Source of the DNA: Verrucomicrobiota bacterium
GTDB lineage: Bacteria > Verrucomicrobiota > Verrucomicrobiia > Opitutales > Seribacteraceae
Reading direction: 5' to 3'
Assembly: GCA_030830145.1 (NCBI GenBank)
Contig: JAURNO010000071.1
Coordinates: 1 to 5,838 of the forward strand
DNA: 5,838 nucleotides
The translations under genes were made by a program, and so were the position numbers. The notes under the pieces are model-generated. The model did not search any database. It saw only the letters and a program-made list of their open reading frames with translations, and was not told the DNA's origin. Each line of letters begins with the position of its first letter. The first letter of the stretch is position 1. This document shows, one piece after another, positions 1 through 5,838 of the stretch.

Positions 1-294
1 GAGATCCGGGCTGAGAAAGTAAATTCCAGTAGTGTGCGGGTAGCGTCCGGTCATCATGCTGGCCCGGGATGGGTTGCAAACCGGAGACTGGCAATGCCCG
101 TTGGCAAACAGGGTGCCCATCTTGGCCAAGCGGTCGATGTTGGGGGTCTTGGCTTGGGGGTGACCGCCGAGGCAACCGATCCAATCATTCAAATCGTCGA
201 TCGAGAGGAGCAAGACATTTGGCTTGTCCTTGGCCCCGAAGACAAGACATGGGATGGCGAGGAGGAAGGAGAGGAGAAGACAGGATGGTTTCAT
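1..294 (-). CDS. Iduronate-2-sulfatase-like S1 sulfatase, N-terminal fragment (runs off the left edge)
   Basis: This is the first 98 residues of a secreted type I sulfatase; the rest lies beyond base 1. Such enzymes hydrolyse sulfate esters using a Ca-bound formylglycine made from Cys. The N-terminus ([20 protein letters not shown]) is a clear signal peptide, with cleavage likely around residue 21. The core strand follows from residue 25, with metal-binding Asp33-Asp34 in [15 protein letters not shown], then TPNIDRLA at 50-57. The formylglycine motif is CNPSR at residues 73-77 (bases 78-64), the canonical C-x-P-S-R form. The DDLNDWIG...[11 protein letters not shown]...TTGIY pattern resembles iduronate-2-sulfatase-like proteins; substrate specificity is inference. 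The ATG lies 9 nt after the stop of the upstream SGNH gene, so it is probably co-transcribed with it. The leader CAATTTTATG has no obvious Shine-Dalgarno. The remaining metal ligands cannot be checked here. Confidence 0.93.
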   Translation of the reverse strand, partial: MKPSCLLLSFLLAIPCLVFGAKDKPNVLLLSIDDLNDWIGCLGGHPQAKTPNIDRLAKMGTLFANGHCQSPVCNPSRASMMTGRYPHTTGIYFLSPDL

Positions 295-303
295 AAAATT
301 GAA

Positions 304-1230
304 TCAGGGTTGTTTGGCTTGTTTGAGGATGGTTTCGAGGTTTTGTTGGATGCGCTTGGTGTTCTCGGCCGCGATCTTGTCTGCTTCGGCCAAAGGCTTG
401 CCCTTGCCCATGGGTCGCTTGTGTCCGATCTCGGTCAGCCAGGCATCCCGTTTTACCCGCATGCGCTCGCGCAGGAACATCATCATGCGTCCATAGGCAT
501 TGGGGTGTGGATCTTTGAGGGGCGGCTTGACGGCGAAAAAGTCGATGATCTGTTGAGCCATCAGTTCATGCCCCTCCCCTCCCGGATGAACACCATCACG
601 AGAGTATTTGAATTTCGGGTCCTGCTCCCTCTTCTTGGCGAGCGACTTTTTCATCACGGTGTGCAGGTCGATGACCTTCCAGCCATCTTTGCGCTTGGAG
701 ACCAGCCACTTGGCGTAGGCTGCCATGACCTCGTCGTAATCGAACTTGGGGTTGGGTTTGTCGTAGACCGGCGGGGTCATGAAGATGATCTTCCCTCCCT
801 GTGCTTCGACCTTGTTTTTCAGGCGTTGCACTCCCTCCTTGTACTTGGCGAAGTGTTCATCGTCGAGTGGCATGTAGATCCCGCAGTTGATCCCGTAGCA
901 GGCAATGATCAGGTCGGGCTTCAAAGCCTTCAGGGCACGGTCCAGGCGTTCGTGCAAATCAGGCCGTGGAAACCCGTGCCTGAGGTGTCCAGGCTCGGAT
1001 AACCCGGATACGGTTTCGCTCGGGATGCCCTGATTCAATACCTCAGGGCTGAGCTCCGGGTGATTGACCGTCAACCATCTCTCGAAAAACACAACATACT
1101 CACCCCCATAGGTGATGCTGTCTCCCAAGAAAACGATCTTCTTCGTGTTTTTGAGGATATTGAAGTTTTCGTTGGCCTGGCCAACGAATGGCAAGAAGGC
1201 GAGCAGGGCCAGGACAAGGAATCGCAGCAT
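304..1230 (-). CDS. Secreted SGNH/GDSL-family hydrolase (probable carbohydrate or acyl esterase)
   Basis: A 308-residue protein beginning with a signal peptide (residues 1-19, cleavage likely after GQA). SGNH blocks are in order: block I VFLGDSITYGG with nucleophile Ser38; the block II Gly in NQGIPSET (Gly68); block III YGINCGIY with Asn115; and block V DGVHPGGEGH with Asp212 and His215. The Ser-Asp-His triad and oxyanion residues therefore all appear present. Block III reads GINC rather than the more usual G-x-N-D; I believe GxNCGIY is typical of the planctomycete-type relatives. After His215 comes a Lys/Arg-rich, largely helical tail of about 75 residues, with RDAWLTEIGHKRP near 264-276 and a charged helix to the end. 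The family hydrolyses esters, often acetyl groups on sugars, but the substrate cannot be read from sequence. It sits between two sulfatase genes, 49 nt after one and 9 nt before the next, suggesting a role in the same glycan pathway. The start has no clear Shine-Dalgarno but is the only one giving the signal peptide. Confidence 0.92.
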   Translation of the reverse strand: MLRFLVLALLAFLPFVGQANENFNILKNTKKIVFLGDSITYGGEYVVFFERWLTVNHPELSPEVLNQGIPSETVSGLSEPGHLRHGFPRPDLHERLDRALKALKPDLIIACYGINCGIYMPLDDEHFAKYKEGVQRLKNKVEAQGGKIIFMTPPVYDKPNPKFDYDEVMAAYAKWLVSKRKDGWKVIDLHTVMKKSLAKKREQDPKFKYSRDGVHPGGEGHELMAQQIIDFFAVKPPLKDPHPNAYGRMMMFLRERMRVKRDAWLTEIGHKRPMGKGKPLAEADKIAAENTKRIQQNLETILKQAKQP

Positions 1231-1279
1231 GATAAGTTCTGTAATTTATATAGGGTAGGAGTAGGTTTGATTCCTAACC
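1231..1279 (-). other. Longest intergenic gap (49 nt) between HEAT sulfatase and SGNH hydrolase
   Basis: This is the only gap in the window longer than 14 nt. On the minus strand it contains an AT-rich CCTATATAAATT about 20 nt upstream of the SGNH ATG, but no -35 element at a sensible distance. There is no stable hairpin followed by a T-run and no clear Shine-Dalgarno. It could host a weak internal promoter or simply be a leader; nothing decisive is visible. Confidence 0.35.
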
Positions 1280-3067
1280 TCAAGGCCACTTGGCGGTCAA
1301 TCGCCTTGCGATACGTCGGGAGAATTCGAATTTCGACTTCTGGGCCGCGGCAATCGCTTCGCGGTGGGCTTTGCCGGCGTCGCCGAGTTCCTCGATGGCC
1401 CGCAGGGCGAACATCCCGACCAGCAAGTTCGGATCCTTGATATGCTCAACAAGTAGTTTCAAGGTGTTCAAGTCTCCTAACTTGCACAAGGCCTGAGCCG
1501 CCGCGACGCGAACGGCGGGTACCGGATCATTGGTTAATTTCAGCAGCGTGGATTTGCTTTTTGCCGTCTTGTTGACCCCCAACCAAACGGCCGCCCAGTA
1601 ACGAGTCGATGGATCCGCAGATTTGGCAAAGTCCAATAGCTTGTCGCTCTCGTTCGCTTCCCCGGCGGTGATTACCTCGATCAATCGACGGGTTTGCTTG
1701 CTGTGGTCGGTTTTGAGAAAAGCGAGGTATTTGTTTCCTGCCTCCCGCCCGACATCCTCGAGGATCGGCTCGGGGATCAGGCCCATGTCATGTGTCTCCG
1801 TCATGCGTTGGTGGAGAACCTTGTGCATGGTAGCCAAGCGATCTCGGTGCTTTGGCTCGGTGGCCAAGTTCACCAGTTCGTGCGGATCGCTTTGCAAGTC
1901 GTAGAGTTCTTCAGGCGGCCGCCGAGAAGCGAAGGGGCGGGACTGTACCTCGCTCAACTTGCCTTCCCTGTGCAACCCGCGTATAACCTGAAGGATTTTT
2001 TTGCCGTCCTTGTACTGGCTGGGTTGGGCGTGGGGAACATGCGACATGAAGTTCCGAACGTACTTGTAGCGGGAATCACGAACGCATCGGAGGACGTCGA
2101 CCGTCTCGTCACAACGGTCACGGGCCGCAAAAACAAATTTTCGGGGCTTGTAGTCAGCAGCTAGAAAATCGCGACCCTGCACGTAGTCGGGTATCTTGAT
2201 GTCGGCCAAAGAAAGCGAACAAGCGGCGACGTCGATGTGCTCGATGAGGTCGTCCCGCTCCGTGCCGGCGCGTTGTTTCTTCGGCAACCGGATGATCATG
2301 GGGACGCGGATGCCCTCTTCGTAGAGGAACTGCTTGCCCCGCAGGTGGCTGACTCCATGGTCCGTCCAAAGAAAGACCGCGGTCGCGTCCAGGCGTCCCG
2401 CTTTCTCGAGATCCGCCAGGATTTTTCCGACCTCTTCATCGGTTTTGACCCAGGAGTCCAAGTACTTGGCCCAGTCCTGACGAAGGACGAGGTGATCCGG
2501 ATAATAAGGCGGCAGGACCACCTTGGCGGGATCGGCATGGCTTTTCGCTTTGCGGTTCTTTCCTCCACTGAGTTGGAATTGAGCGAAGATGGGTTGGTCG
2601 GCGGGCGCCTTCTTCCAGTCGTTGCCATGATAGAGCTTGCTCGTCGGGATGAAGTTGTAATCGGTCTTGCTCTTGTTGGTGACGAAGTACCCGGCATCGC
2701 GGAAGAGCTCGGGGATCAGCTTGACCGAATTGGGGACCTTGTAGCTGTCGTAGTAGTCCGCGTTGCCCCCGCCTTTACCGGACGAGGTTTGGCTGCGATG
2801 GTTGTGTACCCCAAGGGTGGTCTGGTACATACCGCTGACCATCGCGGAGCGACTGGACGAACAAACCGGAGAGGTAACGAAGGCGTTTTTGCAACGAATC
2901 CCTTCCCGGGCCATCCGGTCGATATGCGGTGTCTCGATCAGGGTTTCGCCGTAGCAACCGACGTGAGGGGATGCATCTTCGATTACGATCCACACAATGT
3001 TCGGAGGGGGCGAAGCCTTGCCGAAAAGGGTAGTGAAAAAGAGAATTAAAACTAAAAATAATTTCAT
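1280..3067 (-). CDS. Secreted S1 sulfatase with C-terminal HEAT-like repeat tail
   Basis: A 595-residue type I sulfatase. Residues 1-18 form a signal peptide. The catalytic domain begins at PNIVWIVIEDASPHVGCYG, with metal-binding Glu30-Asp31, then TPHIDRMA. The formylglycine site is CSSSR at 69-73 (bases 2863-2849), which has Ser where the core motif has Pro. KTDYN at 134-138 occupies the usual K-x-H region, and the second metal pair is Asp236-His237 in WTDHGVSHLRGKQF, with Lys245 following. The sulfatase fold ends near residue 430. From about 457 to 595 the chain is helical with repeated patterns such as STRYWAAVWLG, VPAVRVAAAQALCKLGD and LLVGMFALRAIEELGD, which read as three to four HEAT-like repeats, probably for binding or scaffolding. 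The fold resembles N-sulfoglucosamine-sulfohydrolase relatives, but specificity is unknown. The ATG overlaps the upstream esterase stop (ATGA), implying translational coupling. The usual mid-domain His is not obvious in the stretch after QPIFAQFQLSGGKN. Confidence 0.94.
   Translation of the reverse strand: MKLFLVLILFFTTLFGKASPPPNIVWIVIEDASPHVGCYGETLIETPHIDRMAREGIRCKNAFVTSPVCSSSRSAMVSGMYQTTLGVHNHRSQTSSGKGGGNADYYDSYKVPNSVKLIPELFRDAGYFVTNKSKTDYNFIPTSKLYHGNDWKKAPADQPIFAQFQLSGGKNRKAKSHADPAKVVLPPYYPDHLVLRQDWAKYLDSWVKTDEEVGKILADLEKAGRLDATAVFLWTDHGVSHLRGKQFLYEEGIRVPMIIRLPKKQRAGTERDDLIEHIDVAACSLSLADIKIPDYVQGRDFLAADYKPRKFVFAARDRCDETVDVLRCVRDSRYKYVRNFMSHVPHAQPSQYKDGKKILQVIRGLHREGKLSEVQSRPFASRRPPEELYDLQSDPHELVNLATEPKHRDRLATMHKVLHQRMTETHDMGLIPEPILEDVGREAGNKYLAFLKTDHSKQTRRLIEVITAGEANESDKLLDFAKSADPSTRYWAAVWLGVNKTAKSKSTLLKLTNDPVPAVRVAAAQALCKLGDLNTLKLLVEHIKDPNLLVGMFALRAIEELGDAGKAHREAIAAAQKSKFEFSRRIARRLTAKWP
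3064..3067 (-). promoter_or_regulatory. ATGA stop/start overlap coupling the acetylesterase to the HEAT-tailed sulfatase
   Basis: On the minus strand the esterase ends GGT AAA CCA TGA and the sulfatase ATG begins one base before that TGA, giving a 4-nt ATGA overlap. This arrangement is commonly associated with termination-reinitiation, and no clear Shine-Dalgarno precedes the sulfatase ATG. Coupled translation, keeping the two products near equal stoichiometry, is therefore a reasonable inference. Confidence 0.75.
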
Positions 3068-3885
3068 GGTTTACCAAACATATCGGCATAAACCTTGGCA
3101 TACCGCTTGCCCATGAGCAAACTCGACTTGCGATCAAAATGCACCTTCGCCCGGGCAGCCGGACTGCAACAGGTGGATTCGACGAATCCGGTATGAGACA
3201 CCTTTTTCGGTAAACTTCGGAGGATCTCCTTGATTTTGGAAATGCGGGCCACCCGATCCGGTGCCTTGTGGTCCTTCCCAGTGCCGTAGAACTCAGCCAA
3301 GTTTCCCACGATGAAGGGCAATTGCGGATTCCCCAAGTCCTTCCGAACATCTTGGATCAGGGTATGCAATCTCTTCTCATAGGCATCGGCCCTCGTCTGC
3401 TCGACGGTGTCCGATTCCCCTTGATGCCATAGCGCGCCCTTGAGAGTCCCCACTTGCATGGCGGCTTTGGGATGACGGATGGCATCGCTGTAAATTACGG
3501 ATCCTTTGCTCAGTTGTACAATGCTTCGGCCCCCCCAGGCCATCGGAATCAAACCGACCGTCACACCGGGTTTGTCAGCCACGTAAGCCTCCGCGAAGGC
3601 CAGGCCGGGCCCGAAACGCGCCTTCTTGTTAGGACGTCTGGGGTGAAGCGGATGGGCCCCGGGCGCCCACTTGGGTTCCTCCCCTTCTTTGACCCAACGC
3701 ATTTTCAGCACTGAAGGAACGGGTTTGGTATCGCCGGCTGCCAACCCCACGCCTCCGGACATGTTTGACTGTCCCATCAGGAGGAACAGATGGAATTTCT
3801 CCTTGGAGGAAGGAATGTTCAAAGACTCTTCCGCCGGCAGGGAAGCAGTGAAGAAAAGAATGCAGAGGAATGCAGAGGGGTTCAT
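3064..3885 (-). CDS. Secreted SASA (sialate O-acetylesterase / CE6-like) carbohydrate acetylesterase
   Basis: A 273-residue protein of the SASA (formerly DUF303) family, which includes CE6 acetylxylan esterases and sialate O-acetylesterases that remove O-acetyl groups from sugars. Using the ATG at 3885, residues 1-18 (MNPSAFLCILFFTASLPA) are a signal peptide. An in-frame ATG at 3933 would add 16 polar residues, bury this signal and overlap the upstream gene, so I prefer 3885. Family motifs in order: HLFLLMGQSNMSGG with nucleophile Ser40; IPMAWGGRSI at 113-122; ALWHQGESDT at 151-160 with Glu157; and KVHFDRKSSLLMGKRYA at 247-263 with His249. The Ser-His-Glu set known for CE6 relatives is therefore intact. 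The position three before His249, usually Asp in D-x-V-H-F, is Ala246 here. The start is 14 nt after the fused sulfatase gene's stop and the end overlaps the next sulfatase start, placing it inside the operon. A weak GGAA lies upstream of the start. Confidence 0.9.
   Translation of the reverse strand: MNPSAFLCILFFTASLPAEESLNIPSSKEKFHLFLLMGQSNMSGGVGLAAGDTKPVPSVLKMRWVKEGEEPKWAPGAHPLHPRRPNKKARFGPGLAFAEAYVADKPGVTVGLIPMAWGGRSIVQLSKGSVIYSDAIRHPKAAMQVGTLKGALWHQGESDTVEQTRADAYEKRLHTLIQDVRKDLGNPQLPFIVGNLAEFYGTGKDHKAPDRVARISKIKEILRSLPKKVSHTGFVESTCCSPAARAKVHFDRKSSLLMGKRYAKVYADMFGKP
3858..3877. repeat. Perfect 2 x 10-bp tandem repeat inside the acetylesterase signal-peptide codons
   Basis: On the plus strand GAATGCAGAG occurs twice back to back (3858-3867 and 3868-3877), with one further matching base at 3878. 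It covers codons 3-10 of the acetylesterase, within the hydrophobic signal-peptide core. The 10-nt unit is not a multiple of three, so gain or loss of one copy would shift the frame near the start. Two short copies can arise by chance. Confidence 0.6.
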
Positions 3886-3899
3886 TTTACCGGTTCCGA

Positions 3900-5838
3900 T
3901 TACTCCACGGTGGGATGCATCGATGATCGCCATTTGTTGAATTGGGCGCCCAATTCCTTGACCACGTCGCCGTGCTGTTTGGAAAGGTCATTTTGTTCTC
4001 CGATATCTTTCTTCAAGTCATAGAGTTTCCAGGCCGGCGGTGGAGCATCCGAGCCAATCTTTTCGTTCATGCGCACAAGTTTCCAGTTTCCCTTGCGGAT
4101 GGCGGAGTTATGGACCTTGGGAGTGGGCACAACATAGCCACCTTTTTTTCGCGGAAGCCAACTGCGGTTTTGCCAGCAAAGCCATTCGTGTGGTTTGGAT
4201 GTGTTCTTTCCGTTGATGAAAGGGAGCAGGTCCACGCCATCTGCCGGTTGTCCCTTGGGCATCTGCAAACCGGCGGAGGCCACCAAGGTGGGAAAAACAT
4301 CGGTGCTCGAGACCATTTCGCGATATACCTTTCCGACCGGAGCGAGCTTGGGCCAGCGAATGATCAGGGGGACGCGCACACCGCCCTCGAGAACGTCGAA
4401 CTTGTGCCCCCTGAGCGGCTTGTTGTTGGCGTAGTTTCGGGAGTGACCCGCATATAGACCGGTACTCCCGCCACCGCCATTGTCGTTCATAAAGACCACG
4501 ATCGTGTTCTCCGCGATACCGTGTTTGTCCAAGCGGTCGAGCACCCGCCCGATGCTGCGGTCCATCGCGAGCAGCATGCCGTCGTAGATGCGTCGATTCT
4601 CATCCTCTACCTTGGGGAATTTGGCCTGATCGGCATCAAGGGCGTGCATCGGCGAATGCACCGCATTGTAGGCCAAGTACAAGAAGAAAGGTTGGGCATG
4701 GGCCCTATCGATGAAAGCGCAAGCTTCCGTGCCCCACAGGTCGGTTAGGTATTCCGGAGCCGGAAATTCCTTGCCGTTGCGAAAAACAGGCGTGCCCTTC
4801 CAGAATGCCGAGTCGCCGCCGCGAATGGCAACGGATTCATCGAAGCCGCGATCACGTGGTCCCGCCGTCTCGTACTGCGTGCGTTTGTTCCCACTGAGGT
4901 GCCACTTCCCGACGTGAGCCGTCCGGTAACCGGCGTCCTGAAACACTGCGGGCAACAAGGTTTGCTTAAGGAACAAGCGCGTCCTGGCCTCTCCGTACAT
5001 GTTGCAATAGATACCGAAACGCTGCTGATACTGGCCGGTCAACAAACCCATCCGAGAGGCCACGCAGATCGGGGCGGTGACGTAGGCATCGGTGAACAAA
5101 GTACCCTCTTGGCCGAGGCGATCGATATTGGGTGTGGGAATCTCCGATTTCCCGAACTTCGGCAGGTCCGAGTAGCCCATGTCATCGGAGAAAATGAGCA
5201 CCACGTTGGGGCTGCCAGCGATATCATTTCGTATGGTGTCGGGGAAGGAATCGGACTTGTCCTTGCTTTGGATCACTTGAAGTTCGTGACGCAGTTTTTT
5301 CACGATTTCCGGGTGACTTTCCCAAAGATCCTGTTTCTCGAAAGGATCGTTTGAGATATTGAAGAGTTGGCCGATGTCCGGATCATCCTTCGGTGTCCCT
5401 GTCGGTGGTGGGCCACCATAGGGTTTGGCTGGATGTCCGCCAGTCCACTTAGTCCCAAAAACTGCTTTCCAATCCCCTTTCCGCAAGGTCAGGAAGCCAC
5501 CGTAAGAGGCGGTCACCAAAGCGGGGCGCTTGGCGATACCCTTCTTATTCTGAAGCCAAACCGGCAGCATGTTGTAGCTGTCAGGTCCTTGCCCATCGGG
5601 CAACGGGCTTCCACATAGAGCAGCTACCGTCGCGAAAACATCCGTCAGACCGAACAGATGATTAGAGCTTACCCCAGCCGGCACGTGACCGGGCCAACGG
5701 GCCAGAAACGGAACTCGCGTCCCGCCGTCCCAGACACAGGTTTTCACACCACGATATGGGCCGGTCGGTTCATGGTTCTTTGCCCGGGCAAGCGGACTGT
5801 TAAGGGGGCCGTTGTCGGCAGTGAAGATGACCAGTGTA
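3900..5838 (-). CDS. Double-domain S1 sulfatase (C-terminal half of one domain fused to a full second domain), 5' end outside window
   Basis: One uninterrupted frame of 645 residues runs from the right edge to the TAA at 3902-3900. A GTG at 5747 is not the start, because coding continues upstream as TLVIFTADNGPLNSP. Residues 1 to about 195 are the C-terminal part of sulfatase A: metal pair Asp8-Asn9 in TADNGP, Lys32 in RGVKTCVWDGGTRVPF, and the usual closing stretch LFNISNDPFEKQDLWESHPE. After a short linker, sulfatase B begins at residue 211 (base 5207) and is complete. It has Asp218-Asp219 in SDDMGYSD; formylglycine motif CVASR at 258-262 (bases 5066-5052); VGKWHL with Lys311 and His313; His394 in AYNAVHSP; Asp452-Asn453 in NDNGGGG; and Lys479 in LRGHKFDVLEGG. 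Domain B has no signal peptide of its own, so export would depend on domain A's N-terminus. Both halves resemble arylsulfatase or N-acetylgalactosamine-6-sulfatase-type enzymes; specificity is unknown. It is the first gene of the operon visible here. Confidence 0.93.
   Translation of the reverse strand, partial: TLVIFTADNGPLNSPLARAKNHEPTGPYRGVKTCVWDGGTRVPFLARWPGHVPAGVSSNHLFGLTDVFATVAALCGSPLPDGQGPDSYNMLPVWLQNKKGIAKRPALVTASYGGFLTLRKGDWKAVFGTKWTGGHPAKPYGGPPPTGTPKDDPDIGQLFNISNDPFEKQDLWESHPEIVKKLRHELQVIQSKDKSDSFPDTIRNDIAGSPNVVLIFSDDMGYSDLPKFGKSEIPTPNIDRLGQEGTLFTDAYVTAPICVASRMGLLTGQYQQRFGIYCNMYGEARTRLFLKQTLLPAVFQDAGYRTAHVGKWHLSGNKRTQYETAGPRDRGFDESVAIRGGDSAFWKGTPVFRNGKEFPAPEYLTDLWGTEACAFIDRAHAQPFFLYLAYNAVHSPMHALDADQAKFPKVEDENRRIYDGMLLAMDRSIGRVLDRLDKHGIAENTIVVFMNDNGGGGSTGLYAGHSRNYANNKPLRGHKFDVLEGGVRVPLIIRWPKLAPVGKVYREMVSSTDVFPTLVASAGLQMPKGQPADGVDLLPFINGKNTSKPHEWLCWQNRSWLPRKKGGYVVPTPKVHNSAIRKGNWKLVRMNEKIGSDAPPPAWKLYDLKKDIGEQNDLSKQHGDVVKELGAQFNKWRSSMHPTVE

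Noticed and set aside
34..1002. Long plus-strand open frame of 322 codons
   Set aside because: It is antisense to the SGNH hydrolase and to the left-edge sulfatase, both of which carry complete family motifs. Its translation shows no recognisable domain and crosses a gene junction, as expected for a codon-bias shadow.
1231..1279. Possible internal promoter or small hairpin (TATATAAA; TAGG/CCTA arms)
   Set aside because: No -35 partner lies at a 16-18 nt spacing, and the inverted arms are only 4 bp with no T-run, so neither a promoter nor a terminator can be supported.
2237..3049. Long plus-strand open frame of 270 codons
   Set aside because: It lies fully antisense to the catalytic domain of the HEAT-tailed sulfatase, and its translation has no family signature or signal peptide.
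3886..3933. Upstream in-frame ATG (3933) as the acetylesterase start
   Set aside because: It would overlap the fused sulfatase gene by 34 nt and add a polar 16-residue extension that hides a good signal peptide. The ATG at 3885 fits better.
5039..5227. Out-of-frame ATG at the fusion junction that might mark a separate start for sulfatase B
   Set aside because: That frame does not encode sulfatase sequence. The sulfatase motifs continue only in the frame shared with domain A.
5745..5747. GTG as the start of the fused sulfatase gene
   Set aside because: The frame stays open to the window edge and the upstream codons encode the conserved sulfatase TADNGP region, so this GTG is an internal Val codon.

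Overview
The window reads as part of one minus-strand operon from a heterotrophic bacterium specialised in sulfated glycans. The most likely source is the PVC group (Planctomycetota, Verrucomicrobiota, Kiritimatiellota or Lentisphaerota). Three things suggest this: the density of S1-family sulfatases, a sulfatase with a HEAT-repeat tail, and an SGNH hydrolase of a type I associate with those phyla. GC looks moderate. Recognisable Shine-Dalgarno sequences are largely missing. The phylum is inferred from gene content, not from a marker gene.

In transcription order (right to left) there are five genes. (1) 5838-3900 is the 3' part of a sulfatase gene that enters from outside the window. It encodes the C-terminal half of one sulfatase domain fused in frame to a complete second sulfatase domain. 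(2) 3885-3064 is a secreted SASA/CE6-like carbohydrate acetylesterase. (3) 3067-1280 is a secreted sulfatase with a C-terminal HEAT-like tail; its start overlaps the previous stop as ATGA. (4) 1230-304 is a secreted SGNH/GDSL hydrolase. (5) 294-1 is the N-terminal 98 residues of an iduronate-2-sulfatase-like enzyme that runs off the left edge. Gene junctions are 14 nt, a 4-nt overlap, 49 nt and 9 nt, so co-transcription is very likely. No gene-free stretch exceeds 49 bases. No RNA gene, mobile element, CRISPR array, terminator or convincing promoter was seen.

All four N-termini visible or chosen here carry signal peptides, and the fifth gene's N-terminus lies outside the window. The products therefore probably act outside the cytoplasm. 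The cluster alternates sulfate-removing and probable ester-removing enzymes (sulfatase-sulfatase, esterase, sulfatase, esterase, sulfatase). This fits stepwise removal of sulfate and acyl groups from a decorated polysaccharide before glycosidases act. No glycosidase, transporter, regulator or sulfatase-maturation enzyme lies in the window, so the substrate cannot be named. The main oddities are the double-sulfatase polypeptide, three different formylglycine motifs (CVASR, CSSSR, CNPSR), a possibly missing active-site histidine in the HEAT sulfatase, and an Asp-to-Ala change beside the catalytic His of the acetylesterase. I see no evidence of a wholly undescribed system.
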